Source of the DNA: an uncultured Clostridium sp.
GTDB taxonomy: Bacteria; Bacillota; Clostridia; TANB77; CAG-508
Reading direction: 5' to 3'
NCBI GenBank assembly: GCA_900552555.1
Contig: URZW01000002.1
Location: forward strand, 1-64,000
DNA: 64,000 nt
Below the pieces are notes generated by a model, which had not been told where the DNA came from, did not search any database, and saw only the letters and a list, made by a program, of their open reading frames with translations. Each line of letters starts with the position of its first letter. Positions within the stretch are counted from its first letter, which is position 1. This document shows positions 1 to 7,046 of the stretch, piece after piece. Made by a program: the position numbers and the translations under genes.

Positions 1-1
1 T

Positions 2-1294
2 TATTTCTATAATGTAACAAAGACTTTAGGAGATGGAGCTACAATAGATAATAATACAACAAAAGTAGCATATAACAAACCATATGAAGCAACAGTATCA
101 GCAGAAGGAAATTGTGCAATAACAGGCTTAACTGTTACAATGGGAGGTCAAACTATTACAACTTCTGGAAATGATGTGGTTGATATAAATACAGGAAAAA
201 TAAAAATTGAGAAGGTTACTGGAGATATAGATATAAAAGTAACGACTAAAGAATTAAAAATACAATATACAGCAGTTGCAGTAAGTACAAGCAACAGTGC
301 AAGTAATACAAGTTCACTTGAAGCAAATACGCAAAATAAAGGAACAACATTATATATAAATATAATAGCAACATTGGAAGGCAACAAATGTACAGCAGTT
401 CTAAAATCTGATAATTCAGAAACAGTACCATATGCAGTAACATCAAATGGAAAATATACATTTATAGTAAGAGGAACATATAATGGAAAGACAATAGAAG
501 AAGAAAAAGAAGTAATAGTAAATCAATATATGTCAGCACAAAGAGTAGTACAATATGATGCTGGAGATTGGACAGAAGAAGAAATAAATGAATTGAAGAG
601 TAAAAAGTTATACAATATAAATAAAGAAAAAATTGCAAATAAAACAACTGGTCTAGATTTTACATTTGGAGGATTTACATATAAAGGAGACACAGCAAAT
701 GCAAGTGATATAGCGAGTGGAAATATAATTACAAGTAGAAATCAAAGTGTAGCACCACAAGGAGGATGGGGAACACCAAAATATTCAGGATGGCAAATAT
801 TAGAAAGTAAAGAAGAGAATGGAAAAACATATGTAACAAAAATAACACATGCTGGAAGTCCAGAGAATTTTGTATATTATTATACAAAAAGCGACGATAA
901 TAAAAGAGTAGAATATATATTATCAGGAGGACAAAGACAGACAGTTTATAGTACATATCAAGCAAGAGATTGGAATATGTATAAAGATAAAACTTTAGAA
1001 AAAAATGGATATATAAGTGATGTACATGAAATGACATATGACGAAGCATATAAGATAACTGGAAACACAAGTTCAACTACTGGAATGAGAAATACAGAAG
1101 CATATTACTTGCTTGCGTCTGCCTATATGGGTAACAACAGCGACGTATGGTATGTGGAAAATAACGGCTTCATCAGCTATATCCGCGGCTATTGCTTGGG
1201 AGTGCGCCCCGTAGTTTCTCTGACATCTGGAGTCTACATAAAGACAGGAACAGGAACAGAGGCAGATCCATATATATTGGGAAAAGATGAATAA
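2..1294 (+). CDS. surface-type protein with variable C-terminus (5'-truncated by window edge)
   Basis: The reading frame is open from base 2, so the gene begins outside the window; the first internal ATG at 140 is not a real start. The visible 430 residues hold Thr/Ser/Asn-rich, Ig-like beta-repeat sequence, then a C-terminal domain of roughly 200 residues ending in GVRPVVSLTSG, then GTGTEADPYIL. This ending resembles large clostridial surface proteins whose last domain has a C-type-lectin or formylglycine-enzyme-like character. From about 1109 to 1231 the codons switch sharply from A/T-ending to C/G-ending, unlike the rest of the gene (see the separate variable-region entry). No sortase signal or membrane anchor is seen at the C-terminus. 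Likely role: secreted or surface ligand binding. The exact function is unknown and the family assignment is by resemblance only. Confidence 0.7.
   Translation, partial: YFYNVTKTLGDGATIDNNTTKVAYNKPYEATVSAEGNCAITGLTVTMGGQTITTSGNDVVDINTGKIKIEKVTGDIDIKVTTKELKIQYTAVAVSTSNSASNTSSLEANTQNKGTTLYINIIATLEGNKCTAVLKSDNSETVPYAVTSNGKYTFIVRGTYNGKTIEEEKEVIVNQYMSAQRVVQYDAGDWTEEEINELKSKKLYNINKEKIANKTTGLDFTFGGFTYKGDTANASDIASGNIITSRNQSVAPQGGWGTPKYSGWQILESKEENGKTYVTKITHAGSPENFVYYYTKSDDNKRVEYILSGGQRQTVYSTYQARDWNMYKDKTLEKNGYISDVHEMTYDEAYKITGNTSSTTGMRNTEAYYLLASAYMGNNSDVWYVENNGFISYIRGYCLGVRPVVSLTSGVYIKTGTGTEADPYILGKDE
1109..1231 (+). other. candidate DGR variable region (VR) with GC-rich 3' anchor
   Basis: Codons 1163-1195 form an unbroken run ending in C or T (AAC GGC TTC ATC AGC TAT, then ATC CGC GGC TAT TGC). 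That is what adenine-specific mutagenesis of AAC/AAT codons in a template repeat would leave. A GC-rich invariant-looking block encoding LGVRPVVSLTSG (1196-1231) follows, in the place where an initiation-of-mutagenic-homology element would sit. The surrounding gene is strongly AT-rich. No template repeat or reverse transcriptase is visible in this window, so the call rests on codon pattern and protein context. Confidence 0.5.
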
Positions 1295-1371
1295 ATAAAA
1301 AACTTCTTTTTCCGGTGTCTCTTCGCTTAACCGATTGGTGTCGAAAAAAGTAAAAATATTTTTAAACAATT
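1294..1371. other. short spacer of foreign composition between VR gene and transposase remnant
   Basis: The 80 bases after the surface-protein stop contain a GC-richer stretch (about 1309-1345) bounded by ACTTCTTTTTC and GAAAAAAGT. These two flanks can pair as the base of a stem. It could be a terminator-like or retroelement-associated hairpin. It lies at the junction where the next gene's 5' half is missing. Confidence 0.3.
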
Positions 1372-1982
1372 CAATTGCAAGTAGGAGATGACTATAAAAA
1401 GTTAAAGAAGAGTATAGTAATATTTATAACGAACTATAACTTCTTAAAAAGAAATACTTATCATAGTGTTGGAAAAGTAAAATATGATGAAACATTAGAA
1501 GAGGAATATGTAAATATGGGATATAAAGAGGAAGAAGAAATAGCATCAAAATACATAGAATATCATTATATAGAATTACCAAAATATAAAAAGAAAGAAC
1601 CAACAAAATTAACAAAATTAGACCAATGGATGTGTGTGTTAACAGATAGAAAGGGGGAGATAATTTTGGCAGAAAAAGAAAATAAAGAAATAAAAAAAGC
1701 AATGAATACATTGGATTTTATAAGTGCAGACCCAAAGGAGAGGGAGAGACATAATTCAATAATAATGGCAGAGTATAATCGCCTAACGAGTGAGCATAAT
1801 TTCTTTGAAGCTGGAAAGAAAGAACGGAATCCAAAGAGGAAGATATGAACGGCGAAATAAAAGGCAAAAAGAAAAAGAGTATTGAAATTGCAAAAAAACT
1901 ATTAAAAATGGGAATGACAGTTGAACAGGTGATGGATGCAACTGGACTAACTAAAGAAGAGATAGAAAAAATGAACAAATAA
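1366..1982 (+). pseudogene. Rpn/PD-(D/E)XK-family transposase remnant, 5'-truncated and frameshifted
   Basis: The region encodes only the C-terminal half of a recombination-promoting nuclease (Rpn, PDDEXK_2) protein. It starts at the family's conserved (Q)VGDDYKKLKKSIVI segment, with no N-terminal catalytic domain before it; an in-frame TAA lies at 1363-1365. The first frame runs to TGA at 1846-1848. The family's usual C-terminal helix (IAKKLLKMGMTVEQVMDATG) continues in another frame from ATG 1845 to TAA 1982. The family is normally one protein of about 280-320 residues, so this is a decayed copy. An ATGA overlap could in principle couple two peptides, but with the catalytic half absent a pseudogene is the simpler reading. 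Confidence 0.75.
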
Positions 1983-1993
1983 AATATTTATAC

Positions 1994-2025
1994 AAAAATA
2001 AAGTCTAGTAATAGGCTTTATTTTT
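1994..2025 (+). terminator. intrinsic terminator after transposase remnant
   Basis: Stem AAAATAAAG-CTA against TAG-CTTTATTTT with a short loop, followed by a T-run. Confidence 0.7.
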
Positions 2026-2152
2026 ATGGAACAAAACAACATCATTATACAGCAGCAAAACAAACAAAAATTTGCATAAAACTATTGACTTTTTTATTTT
2101 AAATTTATATAATAGGCAAGGAAAAAAGAGAAAGCAAGAAAGTAGGGATAAA

Positions 2153-2707
2153 ATGAAAGAACAATTTTTAGAATTACTAAAACAAGTCAAAAGAGAAGGA
2201 ATAAATGAATTAATAGAATTTATAGAAAAAACAGATTTCTTTACAGCACCAGCAAGTACAAGGTTTCATGGAAACTATGAAGGTGGACTAGTAGAACACA
2301 GCATGAAAGTATATGAAATATTAAAACACAAAGTGGAAACAAACATAGAACCACTAAATGTAAATCCAGAAACACTAATATTAGTGCCATTATTACATGA
2401 TTTATGCAAAGCAAACTTTTATAAAATAGACTATAGAAATGCCAAAAATGCATTAGGAGTATGGGAAAAAGTACCATACTACACAGTAGACGACACAATA
2501 CCATATGGACACGGAGAAAAATCAGTAATGATGATTACAGAATATATGAAATTAACACCAGAAGAAAAATACTCAATACGTTGGCACATGGGATATACAG
2601 AACCAAAAGAACTATACAACACAATAGGAGCAGCATACAAAAAATATCCATTGGCACTATTAATGCACGAATCCGACTTAGAAGCAACTTATTTTTATGA
2701 TATCTAA
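2153..2707 (+). CDS. HD-domain protein (putative metal-dependent phosphohydrolase)
   Basis: 184 residues. The start is placed at ATG 2153 (AGTAGGG upstream); an earlier in-frame ATG at 2072 would add 27 unconserved residues and has no ribosome-binding site. The HD signature is visible: H in GNYEGGLVEHSMKVY (about residue 42-50), the HD pair in LVPLLHDLCKANFYK, and later histidines in YGHGEKSV and RWHMGY. HD proteins of this size occur widely in Clostridia, often annotated as hydrolases acting on nucleotides or phosphate esters; the substrate here is unknown. It stands directly upstream of ruvA but is separated from it by a repeat/terminator. Confidence 0.75.
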   Translation: MKEQFLELLKQVKREGINELIEFIEKTDFFTAPASTRFHGNYEGGLVEHSMKVYEILKHKVETNIEPLNVNPETLILVPLLHDLCKANFYKIDYRNAKNALGVWEKVPYYTVDDTIPYGHGEKSVMMITEYMKLTPEEKYSIRWHMGYTEPKELYNTIGAAYKKYPLALLMHESDLEATYFYDI

Positions 2708-2713
2708 TGGCTT

Positions 2714-2845
2714 TTTGTGGACGGTTCTGTTTGAAACATAGGTTCCAAACGGGACATAAATATTATTAAAAATGTCCTTTTCAGAACCGTCCCCAAAAGG
2801 ACATTTTTCAGAACAGTCCCCCAAAGGACAAAAAACAAACGCAAA
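2714..2845 (+). repeat. GGGACG/GTCCC-type intergenic repeat with terminator hairpin
   Basis: This spacer carries several copies of a GGACGGTTCTG / CAGAACCGTCCCC motif. The arms at 2770-2781 (AAATGTCCTTTT) and 2795-2806 (AAAAGGACATTT) form a hairpin followed by T residues, and a second CAGAACAGTCCCCC unit follows. Related GGGACGCCC units occur at 28943-28977 and 39555-39581. It probably ends transcription of the HD gene. Confidence 0.6.
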
Positions 2846-2865
2846 TGATGGGAGAGAAAAAAATT

Positions 2866-3495
2866 ATGTTAGCATATATAAAAGGAACACTAGAAATGAA
2901 AATGACAGGATACATAGTAATAGATGTAGGAGGACTAGGTTACAAAGTATTTATGTCAGAATCAGGAATAGAAAAATTAGGAAACATAGGAGATACAGTA
3001 AAAGTACACACATATTACAAAGTAAGAGAAGACGACATCAGTATATTTGGATTCAACAGTTTAGAAGAATTAAGAATGTTTGAATTACTAATATCAGTAA
3101 GTGGAATAGGAGCAAAAACAGCAGTAGCAATGCTTGATGTATGTGAACCAACAGAATTTGCACTAGCAATAATATCAGAAGATGTAAAAACATTAACGCA
3201 AATACCTGGGATAGGTGCAAAATCAGCCCAAAGAATAATTCTAGAATTAAAAGACAAAATGAAAAAAGAACAACAAATTCAAGAATTAACAAAAGCATCA
3301 AAAGGATTGAATTCAGTAAAAACAAAACTAGAAGAAAGAATAGAAAACGAAGAAAAAATTCAAGAAGCAATGGCTGCTTTACAAGTTTTAGGATACAATA
3401 AGAAAGAAATTGAAAAAGCATTTGATAAATTGGCAAAAGAAGATATGTCTACAGAAGAGTTAATTAGAAAAGGTTTAACAATACTTGGAAAATAA
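2866..3495 (+). CDS. ruvA: Holliday junction branch migration protein RuvA
   Basis: 209 residues, normal for RuvA (about 200). RuvA tetramers bind Holliday junctions and load the RuvB motor during recombinational repair. The start is ATG 2866, giving the family N-terminus MLAYIKGTLE; the ATG seven codons earlier is upstream of the GGGAGAG site and unlikely. Domain order: OB-fold (1-63, with DVGGLGYKV and FGFNSLEEL), two helix-hairpin-helix motifs (LLISVSGIGAKTAVAML and LTQIPGIGAKSAQRIILELK), a Lys/Glu-rich linker, then the C-terminal RuvB-binding UBA-like domain (EAMAALQVLGYNKKEIEKAF). ruvB, the usual partner, is not adjacent; rarA follows 70 bases downstream, so the two recombination genes may be co-transcribed. 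Confidence 0.97.
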   Translation: MLAYIKGTLEMKMTGYIVIDVGGLGYKVFMSESGIEKLGNIGDTVKVHTYYKVREDDISIFGFNSLEELRMFELLISVSGIGAKTAVAMLDVCEPTEFALAIISEDVKTLTQIPGIGAKSAQRIILELKDKMKKEQQIQELTKASKGLNSVKTKLEERIENEEKIQEAMAALQVLGYNKKEIEKAFDKLAKEDMSTEELIRKGLTILGK

Positions 3496-3565
3496 TGGTT
3501 GTAATTTGAATTTTTTAAACCTGTTGAGAGACTTGAAAAATGATTAAAAGAATAGAGGAAAGCCT

Positions 3566-4810
3566 ATGAACAATAACGAACCACTAGCATATAGAATGAG
3601 ACCAAAAACACTAGATGAATATGTAGGACAAGAACATGTACTAGGAAAAGACAAAATTTTATATAGAACAATAAAAGCAGACAGACTATCTAGCATTATA
3701 TTATTTGGACCTCCAGGATGTGGAAAAACATCGCTAGCAAAAGTAATAAGTGAAACAACAAAATATAAATTTTATAAAATAAATGCTGTAACAGCAGGAG
3801 TATCAGACATAAAAAAAGTAATTGAAGAAACTAAAAATTTTATGATAAATCCAACAGGAAAAAGCATACTATTTATAGACGAGATTCATAGATTTAACAA
3901 ATTACAGCAAGATGCATTACTTCCATATGTAGAAAATGGACTTATAATTTTAATTGGAGCAACAACAGAAAATCCATATTTTGAAGTAAATAAAGCTTTA
4001 ATATCAAGGTCAATGGTTATAAAATTAGAACCATTAACAGAAGAAAATATATATACAATTTTAAAAAATGCATTAACAAGAGAAGATGGACTAAAACAAT
4101 ATAGTATAAAAGTTGAAGACGAAACATTAAGAAAACTAGCAGCAATATCAAATGGAGATGTAAGAACAGCATTAAATGGACTAGAAATAGCAGTACTTAC
4201 AACAAATATGGAAGCAGATGGATATATTCGTATAACAGACGAAGTTATCAAAAATTGTGTACAAAGTAGAAAAGCAATTTTTGACAAAAAAGGTGATACA
4301 CATTATGATAATATAAGTGCATTTATAAAATCCATGAGAGGTTCTGATGCTGATGCGACAGTATTTTATTTGGCAAGGGCTTTAAATGGTGGAGAAGATC
4401 CAATGTTTTTAGCAAGAAGAATTGTAATTGCTGCATCAGAAGATGTAGGTATGGCAAATCCAAATGCACTAGTTGTAGCAAATGCAGCTATGCAAGCAGT
4501 CCACATGGTTGGAATGCCAGAAGCAAGAATACTACTTTCAGAAGCGGCAGTATATGTAGCAACATCAAAAAAATCAAATGCATCATATATGGCAATTAAT
4601 AAGGCTTTGGAAGATGTACAAAACAAAGATACAGGAACAATTCCTATGCATATTAGAAATGCACCTATAGAAGATATGAGAAAAATTGGATATAATGAAG
4701 GCTATTTATATCCACACGATTTTCCAGGTCATTGGGTAGAACAACAATATTTACCAGATAAAATGTTAGGAACAAAATATTATATAAAAGATGAAAATAT
4801 ACCAGATTAA
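3566..4810 (+). CDS. rarA: replication-associated recombination protein A (RarA/MgsA) AAA+ ATPase
   Basis: 414 residues, typical of the RarA/MgsA/WRNIP1 family of clamp-loader-like AAA+ ATPases that act at stalled forks. The N-terminus AYRMRPKTLDEYVGQEHVLG is diagnostic. Walker A GPPGCGKTS lies near residue 50, Walker B ILFIDEIHRF near residue 105, sensor 1 in LIGATTENP and sensor 2 in NGDVRTALNGLE. The C-terminal MgsA tetramerisation domain contains RGSDADATVFYLARAL and PMHIRNAP. The gene is co-directional with ruvA and has AGAGGAAAGCC before the ATG. No abnormality is seen. Confidence 0.97.
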   Translation: MNNNEPLAYRMRPKTLDEYVGQEHVLGKDKILYRTIKADRLSSIILFGPPGCGKTSLAKVISETTKYKFYKINAVTAGVSDIKKVIEETKNFMINPTGKSILFIDEIHRFNKLQQDALLPYVENGLIILIGATTENPYFEVNKALISRSMVIKLEPLTEENIYTILKNALTREDGLKQYSIKVEDETLRKLAAISNGDVRTALNGLEIAVLTTNMEADGYIRITDEVIKNCVQSRKAIFDKKGDTHYDNISAFIKSMRGSDADATVFYLARALNGGEDPMFLARRIVIAASEDVGMANPNALVVANAAMQAVHMVGMPEARILLSEAAVYVATSKKSNASYMAINKALEDVQNKDTGTIPMHIRNAPIEDMRKIGYNEGYLYPHDFPGHWVEQQYLPDKMLGTKYYIKDENIPD

Positions 4811-4843
4811 TAGTTATTATTCGAAATATAATAAAAAATATAT

Positions 4844-4865
4844 ATGAAATTAATTTCATTTTTGA
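4844..4865 (+). terminator. probable terminator after rarA
   Basis: Perfect palindrome ATGAAATTAATTTCAT followed by TTTT, 33 bases beyond the rarA stop. Confidence 0.5.
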
Positions 4866-4954
4866 GAATTTATAAGCTGTATATAATTATTTTGGTTAAA
4901 ATAAAAATTAAATATAAAATTTAAATAAAAATAAATAAATATAAAAAAAATGGG

Positions 4955-4986
4955 AAACCTACTTAAAAAGAAAAGTAGGTTTTTTT
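4955..4986 (+). terminator. hairpin plus U-tract abutting the TSUP start codon
   Basis: AACCTACTT pairs with AAGTAGGTT around an eight-base A-rich loop. A T7 tract follows whose last T is the base immediately before ATG 4987. It looks like an intrinsic terminator, yet its tail ends at a start codon, so it may act as an attenuator for the permease gene rather than only ending rarA. Confidence 0.65.
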
Positions 4987-5367
4987 ATGCTTAAAACAAA
5001 TAAAACACAATTAAAAAAATATACAAAATTATCACTTATAGGATTTATAGCAGGATTAGTAAGTGGATTTTTTTCAACAGGAGGAGGACTTATATTAGTA
5101 CCAGCATTTTTATATTTATTAGGAATTGATTCACAAAAAGCGAGAGGAACATCAGTATTTTGCATACTTCCAATGGTTTTAACAAGTAGTGTATTTTACT
5201 ATAAAGGAAATTTTATAAACTGGAAAGTAGCAATATTGTGCGGAATTGGAGGATCGATTGGTGGATACATTGGAGCAAAACTATTAAAAAAACTACCAGA
5301 AAAATATTTAAAAATAACATTTACAATATTTTTAGTTTATGTATCTATAAAAATGATAATAAAATAA
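4987..5367 (+). CDS. half-length TSUP (TauE/SafE) membrane permease, first of a pair
   Basis: 126 residues with about four hydrophobic segments; full-length TSUP permeases have about 250 residues and 7-8 segments made of two homologous halves. The family's Gly-rich first-helix motif is present (GLVSGFFSTGGGLILVPAFLY), with the characteristic ARGTSVFCILPM second helix. TSUP proteins export or import sulfite, taurine-derived or other organic anions; the substrate here is unknown. A second half-gene lies at 5804-6178, so a heterodimeric transporter is likely. The ATG directly follows a terminator-like hairpin and lacks a recognisable Shine-Dalgarno site, which is unusual here. Confidence 0.8.
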   Translation: MLKTNKTQLKKYTKLSLIGFIAGLVSGFFSTGGGLILVPAFLYLLGIDSQKARGTSVFCILPMVLTSSVFYYKGNFINWKVAILCGIGGSIGGYIGAKLLKKLPEKYLKITFTIFLVYVSIKMIIK

Positions 5368-5513
5368 AAGAATGTAAAGAAAAGGTAATGTTTTATAAAA
5401 AAAACAAAAAATATAGAAAAAATATCATAAAATATATAATGATGTAGAAAGTTTACTAGATAGAACTCTATCATAAGAAAATCATTATAAAATAATATAG
5501 AAAGAAGGTAACA

Positions 5514-5729
5514 ATGGATAAAATAGAATTAGGGGAAAACAAATGGAAAAATAAAAATGAGCAATATTTATTTGAATTACAAAAATTTTTAGATTTAGCA
5601 GATAATATTGAAAACGAAGAATTAAGAAAAGCAATAATAGCACAAATGTTAAAATGTGATAAATGTTTAACTAATCTAGCAGAACAAATATTTAAAAAAT
5701 TAAAAAAAGAGAATACAAGAAAAAATTAA
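5514..5729 (+). CDS. small hypothetical protein (71 aa) between TSUP halves
   Basis: 71 residues, with AGAAGGTAACAATG giving a good ribosome-binding site. The protein is charged and helical with no membrane segment; two cysteines sit four residues apart (MLKCDKCLTN), possibly a metal or redox pair. The family was not recognised. Its position between two halves of a transporter suggests a linked role, but nothing in the sequence proves it. Confidence 0.55.
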   Translation: MDKIELGENKWKNKNEQYLFELQKFLDLADNIENEELRKAIIAQMLKCDKCLTNLAEQIFKKLKKENTRKN

Positions 5730-5803
5730 ATTTTTATTCAACAAAAAAGTACATTTGGAAAGTTGCATTATTTTACTAATATAAATAAAGTGGTGATAAA
5801 TAA

Positions 5804-6178
5804 TTGAAAGAAATATTAATAGGTACAGTTTCTGGAATAGTAAGTGGAACAGGAATGGGCGGAGGAACTATTCTAATCTTCTTATTAACTTATATGTGTG
5901 GACTAGAACAACACATAGCACAAGCCACAAACTTAATATTTTTCATTCCAACATCTATAGTTGCAATAATTGTAAATATAAAAAATAAAAATATAAAATT
6001 AAAAGTAGCAACAATTATTTCAATTTTTGGTGTATTTGGAGCAATAGTAGGAGCCAATTTATCAGTTCATACAGATGTTTACAAGTTAAGAAAAATGTTT
6101 GGAATATTTTTAGCAATAATAGCCACTCATGAAATATATACCATTTTTAAAGAGAATAAAAAAGTAAAAAAAGGATAA
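5804..6178 (+). CDS. half-length TSUP (TauE/SafE) membrane permease, second of a pair
   Basis: 124 residues starting at TTG 5804 behind GTGGTGATAAATAA. It has four hydrophobic segments and the TSUP signature GTVSGIVSGTGMGGGTILIFLL followed by QATNLIFFIPTSIVAI. The helix pattern matches the first half-gene at 4987, so the two probably pair as a two-subunit permease or each form homodimers. Different first-helix sequences argue against a recent tandem duplication. The substrate is unknown. Confidence 0.8.
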   Translation: MKEILIGTVSGIVSGTGMGGGTILIFLLTYMCGLEQHIAQATNLIFFIPTSIVAIIVNIKNKNIKLKVATIISIFGVFGAIVGANLSVHTDVYKLRKMFGIFLAIIATHEIYTIFKENKKVKKG

Positions 6179-6229
6179 AATAAATTAAGACAAAAATTTG
6201 GAAGACGATGAATGAAATGGAGGATAATT

Positions 6230-6370
6230 ATGAAGTTTACAAAAGGCCTAGTAGTAGGAGGATTATTAGCCACAGGACTACTAATGATGTATAATGATAC
6301 AGATTTATTAAATAAAAATAAAATGATGAAAAAGGGAAAAAAATTCGTAAAAAAAATGGGAATATTATAA
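6230..6370 (+). CDS. small single-pass membrane protein (46 aa)
   Basis: 46 residues from ATG 6230 behind a strong GGAGGATAATT site to TAA 6370. It has a Gly-rich hydrophobic segment (GLVVGGLLATGLLMMY) near the N-terminus followed by a very basic tail (KMMKKGKKFVKKMG). The layout resembles small clostridial YtxH/YrzQ-like membrane proteins of unknown function. It is followed after four bases by a strong terminator. Confidence 0.65.
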   Translation: MKFTKGLVVGGLLATGLLMMYNDTDLLNKNKMMKKGKKFVKKMGIL

Positions 6371-6373
6371 AAA

Positions 6374-6403
6374 ATGGATGCTAAATATAGCATCCATTTT
6401 TTT
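6374..6403. terminator. bidirectional terminator between convergent genes
   Basis: Perfect 10-bp stem ATGGATGCTA / TAGCATCCAT with a 4-base loop and a T-run, A-rich on the other side. It serves the small membrane protein (+) and the Cys-rich gene (-). Confidence 0.9.
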
Positions 6404-6413
6404 GAGATAAAAA

Positions 6414-6878
6414 CTATTTATCACAACAAGCTTTTGAATCTTCTTCACAATTTCTATCATCACAATGAGGATTTTTATCACCTATAAAACAATCACATTT
6501 ATCATGTTTATCACCTTTTAGGCATTTGCCCTCATGATGACATTTAGCACAAATTTTTATTTTCTTTGTAGTATTTGCCCAAATTTGAATAGCATAATGT
6601 CTATCTGGGCAAAGAGGGCCAAAAACAAATTCTCCTTCTTTATCTGTGAATGTGTGTCCTATTGGTTTTCTAACTTCTTTACCGCAGTCATAAGCTATTT
6701 CGGTTAATTTAACAACAGCATCGCGAATTGGTTCTTTGAAACAGTCTTTTATAACTCCATAAATAACATCTCTATTATCTTCTGGTAAAGTAATATCTAA
6801 ATCAAATTGTTTACCTCCTGATATAACACCATCAACATCTAGTATTGGACATCCAGGTCTTTTTTCTTCCATTTCCAT
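6414..6878 (-). CDS. carboxypeptidase-regulatory-like domain protein with Cys-rich tail
   Basis: 154 residues, start ATG 6878 behind GAAAGGATG. The centre (residues about 35-95) reads as a small beta-sandwich of the carboxypeptidase regulatory-like type (VIYGVIKDCFKEPIRDAVVKL, then FTDKEGEFVFGPLCPDRHY). The C-terminal 45 residues hold about ten cysteines plus His, Asp and Lys (ICAKCHHEGKC, CDCFIGDKNPHCDDRNC), suggesting metal binding or disulfide cross-linking. There is no signal peptide. In a spore former a role in the spore coat or exosporium would fit such a cytosolic Cys-rich protein, but that is inference. Confidence 0.65.
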   Translation of the reverse strand: MEMEEKRPGCPILDVDGVISGGKQFDLDITLPEDNRDVIYGVIKDCFKEPIRDAVVKLTEIAYDCGKEVRKPIGHTFTDKEGEFVFGPLCPDRHYAIQIWANTTKKIKICAKCHHEGKCLKGDKHDKCDCFIGDKNPHCDDRNCEEDSKACCDK

Positions 6879-6981
6879 AAAAATTACATCCTTTCAATTA
6901 TAATTTATTCAAACATAATGTCTGATTAATATATAATATGTAGAAAAGACAAAATTTGACAAGTAATATCAAAAAATACTG

Positions 6982-7010
6982 TTGAAATAAAAAAATTTAT
7001 GTTATATAAT
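6982..7010 (+). promoter_or_regulatory. sigma-A promoter for the 7047 gene
   Basis: TTGAAA, 17-base spacer, TATAAT; the ATG is 36 bases downstream. Confidence 0.75.
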
Positions 7011-7046
7011 GTATATGTAATAAATTAAAAACTAAGGAGATAAATT

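Noticed and set aside
1073..1369. 98-residue minus-strand frame under the variable region
   Set aside because: It is an antisense shadow of the GC-rich stretch, with no ribosome-binding site or family resemblance.
1840..1860. Programmed frameshift or coupled two-peptide product in the Rpn remnant
   Set aside because: The catalytic half is already missing and no slippery heptamer was seen; decay explains the broken frame better.
5388..5447. 19-codon frame after the first TSUP gene
   Set aside because: A ribosome-binding-like AAAAGG precedes it, but the very basic peptide has no family and such frames arise easily in A-rich spacers.
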